NCBI GenBank assembly: GCA_036271015.1
Contig: DATBBL010000284.1
Coordinates: 1 to 6,190 of the forward strand
From: DASUAS01 sp036271015
GTDB taxonomy: Bacteria > Actinomycetota > Acidimicrobiia > IMCC26256 > DASPTH01
Direction: 5' to 3'
DNA: 6,190 nucleotides
How positions within the stretch are numbered: the first letter of the stretch is position 1; every line of letters begins with the position of its first letter. Both the position numbers and the translations under genes were made by a program. This document shows, piece after piece, positions 4,943-6,190 of the stretch. Under the pieces are notes generated by a model. The model searched no databases. It had not been told where the DNA came from and saw only the letters and a list, made by a program, of their open reading frames with translations.

Positions 4943-5599
4943 ATGGCACCGGTCGTCACGCTCTCGGCGTCGTTCGGAGCGGGTGGCAGCGTCATCGGGC
5001 CGCGGGTGGCCGACGAGCTCGAACTGCCCTTCCTCGACCGCGCCATCCCGGTGGCGGTCGCCGAGGCGCTCTCGTTGCCGATGTCCGACGTCATGGCCCA
5101 CGACGAGCGGCGCACGTCCGGCCTGGGTCGCCTCTTCGCCAGCCTGGCCCGGGCGGCGGCCGCGCCCGACACCGCGTTCGGCTCCGCCCCCACCGCGGCG
5201 CGCGCCTCCCTGGGTGACCACCCGGAGCAGGCGTTCCGCGACCAGACCGAGCGGATCATCCACCAGGTCGCCGACACGACCGGTGGGGTCATCCTCGGCC
5301 GGGCCGCGGCCATCGTCCTCCGCGACCGACCGTCGGCGCTGCACGTGCGGTTGGACGGGCCGAGCGAAGCACGCATCCAGCGTGCGGTCGGTCTCGAAGG
5401 GGTCGACGAGGAGCAGGCGCGCAAGCTGCTCGAGGAGACGGACCGTGCGCGCGAGGCCTACGTGAAGCACTTCTACCGGTGCGACGCCCGCGACGCGGCC
5501 CACTACCACCTCGTGCTCGATTCCACCGCGCTCGAGTTCGACGACTGTGTCGAGCTGATCGTCACGGCCGCCAAGGCCCGCAACCTGATCCCCTCGTAG
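4943..5599 (+). CDS. Cytidylate kinase-like family protein
   Basis: This is a 218-residue soluble P-loop protein of the cytidylate kinase-like (Cytidylate_kin2) family, related to nucleoside monophosphate kinases; the true substrate of such proteins is mostly unknown. The start reads MAPVVTLSASFGAGGSVIG: the strand and the glycine-rich loop GAGGSVIG (12-19) correspond to the GSGGREIG loop of the family. LDR at 31-33, GGVILGRAAAIV (114-125) and HVRLDGPSEARIQRAV (134-149) follow in family order. DRAREAYVKHFY (167-178) is the lid/arginine region, and DARDAAHYHLVLDST (181-195) is the usual C-terminal motif. An in-frame ATG at 4895 would add 16 residues unlike the family, so I chose 4943. CAGACT, six bases before this ATG, is a weak -10 candidate, and no Shine-Dalgarno is seen. 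It is divergent from the DUF1345 gene. The usual arginine after the first strand (SREFGSGG) is alanine here. Confidence 0.83.
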   Translation: MAPVVTLSASFGAGGSVIGPRVADELELPFLDRAIPVAVAEALSLPMSDVMAHDERRTSGLGRLFASLARAAAAPDTAFGSAPTAARASLGDHPEQAFRDQTERIIHQVADTTGGVILGRAAAIVLRDRPSALHVRLDGPSEARIQRAVGLEGVDEEQARKLLEETDRAREAYVKHFYRCDARDAAHYHLVLDSTALEFDDCVELIVTAAKARNLIPS

Positions 5600-5612
5600 G
5601 CAACCATAAGTG

Positions 5613-5631
5613 TCACACCCCTGTGGTGTGA
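5613..5631. promoter_or_regulatory. Palindrome directly upstream of the DUF222 gene
   Basis: TCACACC (5613-5619) and GGTGTGA (5625-5631) form a perfect seven-base inverted repeat around CCTGT, ending seven bases before the ATG at 5639. The hexamer TGTGAT (5627-5632) overlaps the right arm and ends six bases before that ATG, so it could double as a -10 for a leaderless transcript. The palindrome could be an operator or a recognition site of the encoded protein; which is unknown. Confidence 0.45.
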
Positions 5632-5638
5632 TCGGTGC

Positions 5639-6190
5639 ATGTTCGACGTGGTCGATCATCTCGATGAGCTGCGGTCGTGGCCGACGGATCGGTTGCGCAA
5701 GGAACTCGATGCGCTCGTGTACGAACAGCGCCAGTTGCGGACGAAGGAGCTCGCGGTGTTGCGGGTGCTCGACGAGCGCGGGCAGGTCGATCCGACGCTC
5801 GACGCAGCCGGCGAGTCGGCCCGGACGGTGCGCGACAAGCTCGAGACCGCCCGGGCGCTGGAGTCGCTGCCCGAGATCGCCGCGGTCGCTTACGACGGTG
5901 AGCTGAGCAGTGAGCAGTTGAGTGCGGTCACACGGCTGGCGGACGAGTTCAGCGACGCGGAGTGGGCCCGGCGGGCCCCGAACACGGCGCCGGTGGAGCT
6001 GGCCCGCCTGGCGCGCAACGCGGTGAAGCCGTCGACGGAGGATTCGCGGGCCCGGTACGAGGCGCGCAGCCTGCGGATGTGGTGGACGCCCGACAAGGGG
6101 ATGTTGCATCTCCACGGCCAGCTACCCGATGTGCTGGGCGCGACGTTCGAAGCGACCATCCAGCAGCTCACCGAGCAGGCCAAGCCGGCC
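5639..6190 (+). CDS. DUF222 / HNH endonuclease family protein (N-terminal part, runs off the right edge)
   Basis: The 184 visible codons belong to the DUF222 family (13E12 repeat family in mycobacteria), whose members usually carry a C-terminal HNH nuclease domain and occur in many copies in actinobacterial genomes. The N-terminal part (1-75) is a charged helical region (LRSWPTDRLRKELDALVYEQRQLRTKEL and on). ARALESLPEIAAVAYDGELSSEQLSAVTRLADE (71-103) and APNTAPVELARLAR (113-126) are typical of the DUF222 core. ARYEARSLRMWW (138-149) followed by GMLHLHGQLPDVLGATFEATI (154-174) is the most recognisable signature. The HNH motif would lie beyond the window. No alternative ATG or GTG start exists in frame just upstream, and a palindrome precedes the ATG. 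Their role is unsettled; they behave as dispersed families, possibly with some mobility. The gene's completeness cannot be judged here. Confidence 0.88.
   Translation, partial: MFDVVDHLDELRSWPTDRLRKELDALVYEQRQLRTKELAVLRVLDERGQVDPTLDAAGESARTVRDKLETARALESLPEIAAVAYDGELSSEQLSAVTRLADEFSDAEWARRAPNTAPVELARLARNAVKPSTEDSRARYEARSLRMWWTPDKGMLHLHGQLPDVLGATFEATIQQLTEQAKPA

Noticed and set aside
4489..5217. Plus-strand open frame spanning the DUF1345 gene and the start of the kinase gene
   Set aside because: It runs antisense to a well-matched membrane protein and then out of frame with the kinase. No domain is recognisable.

Overview
The window is GC-rich DNA, roughly two thirds or more G+C by eye, from an actinobacterium. 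The DUF222/HNH family gene at the right edge, the OpuC-type transporter proteins and the putative leaderless starts all fit this. The style of the DUF222 protein suggests Acidimicrobiia, but that is inference from remembered family members and not a search result.

Layout from left to right. Positions 1-333 (minus strand) hold the N-terminal 111 codons of a PLP-dependent cystathionine beta-synthase/cysteine synthase. Positions 331-461 hold two nearly perfect 62-bp tandem repeats that end on the start codon of that gene. Positions 468-1589 (minus) encode the ATPase of an osmoprotectant (glycine betaine/choline/proline-type) ABC importer, with C-terminal CBS-like domains. Positions 1590-1724 form a divergent control region with a third, diverged copy of the repeat, paired GACGTC palindromes and a likely leaderless promoter. 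Positions 1725-3187 (plus) encode the two permeases, with a TGATG overlap. Positions 3188-3291 carry what looks like a stress-sigma (SigF/SigB-type) promoter. Positions 3292-4194 encode the substrate-binding protein. A strong hairpin at 4222-4254 separates it from a convergent DUF1345 membrane protein (minus). A cytidylate kinase-like P-loop protein is divergent from that at 4943-5599. A DUF222/HNH family gene starts at 5639, after a short palindrome, and runs off the right edge.

The central four genes make one complete importer split over two divergent transcripts: a binding protein captures a compatible solute, two permeases form the channel and the ATPase drives uptake. The GGTTT-N15-GGGTA motif ahead of the binding-protein gene fits osmotic or general stress control of that gene alone.

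The least explained structure is the repeat family. On the minus strand each tandem unit reads as a 20-codon, arginine-rich open frame whose TGA overlaps the next ATG (TGATG), and the last one overlaps the ATG of the cystathionine beta-synthase gene. A third copy, upstream of the ATPase gene, keeps a small hairpin through a paired base change. Whether this is a REP-like element, a structured leader RNA or a translational-coupling device cannot be settled from this window.
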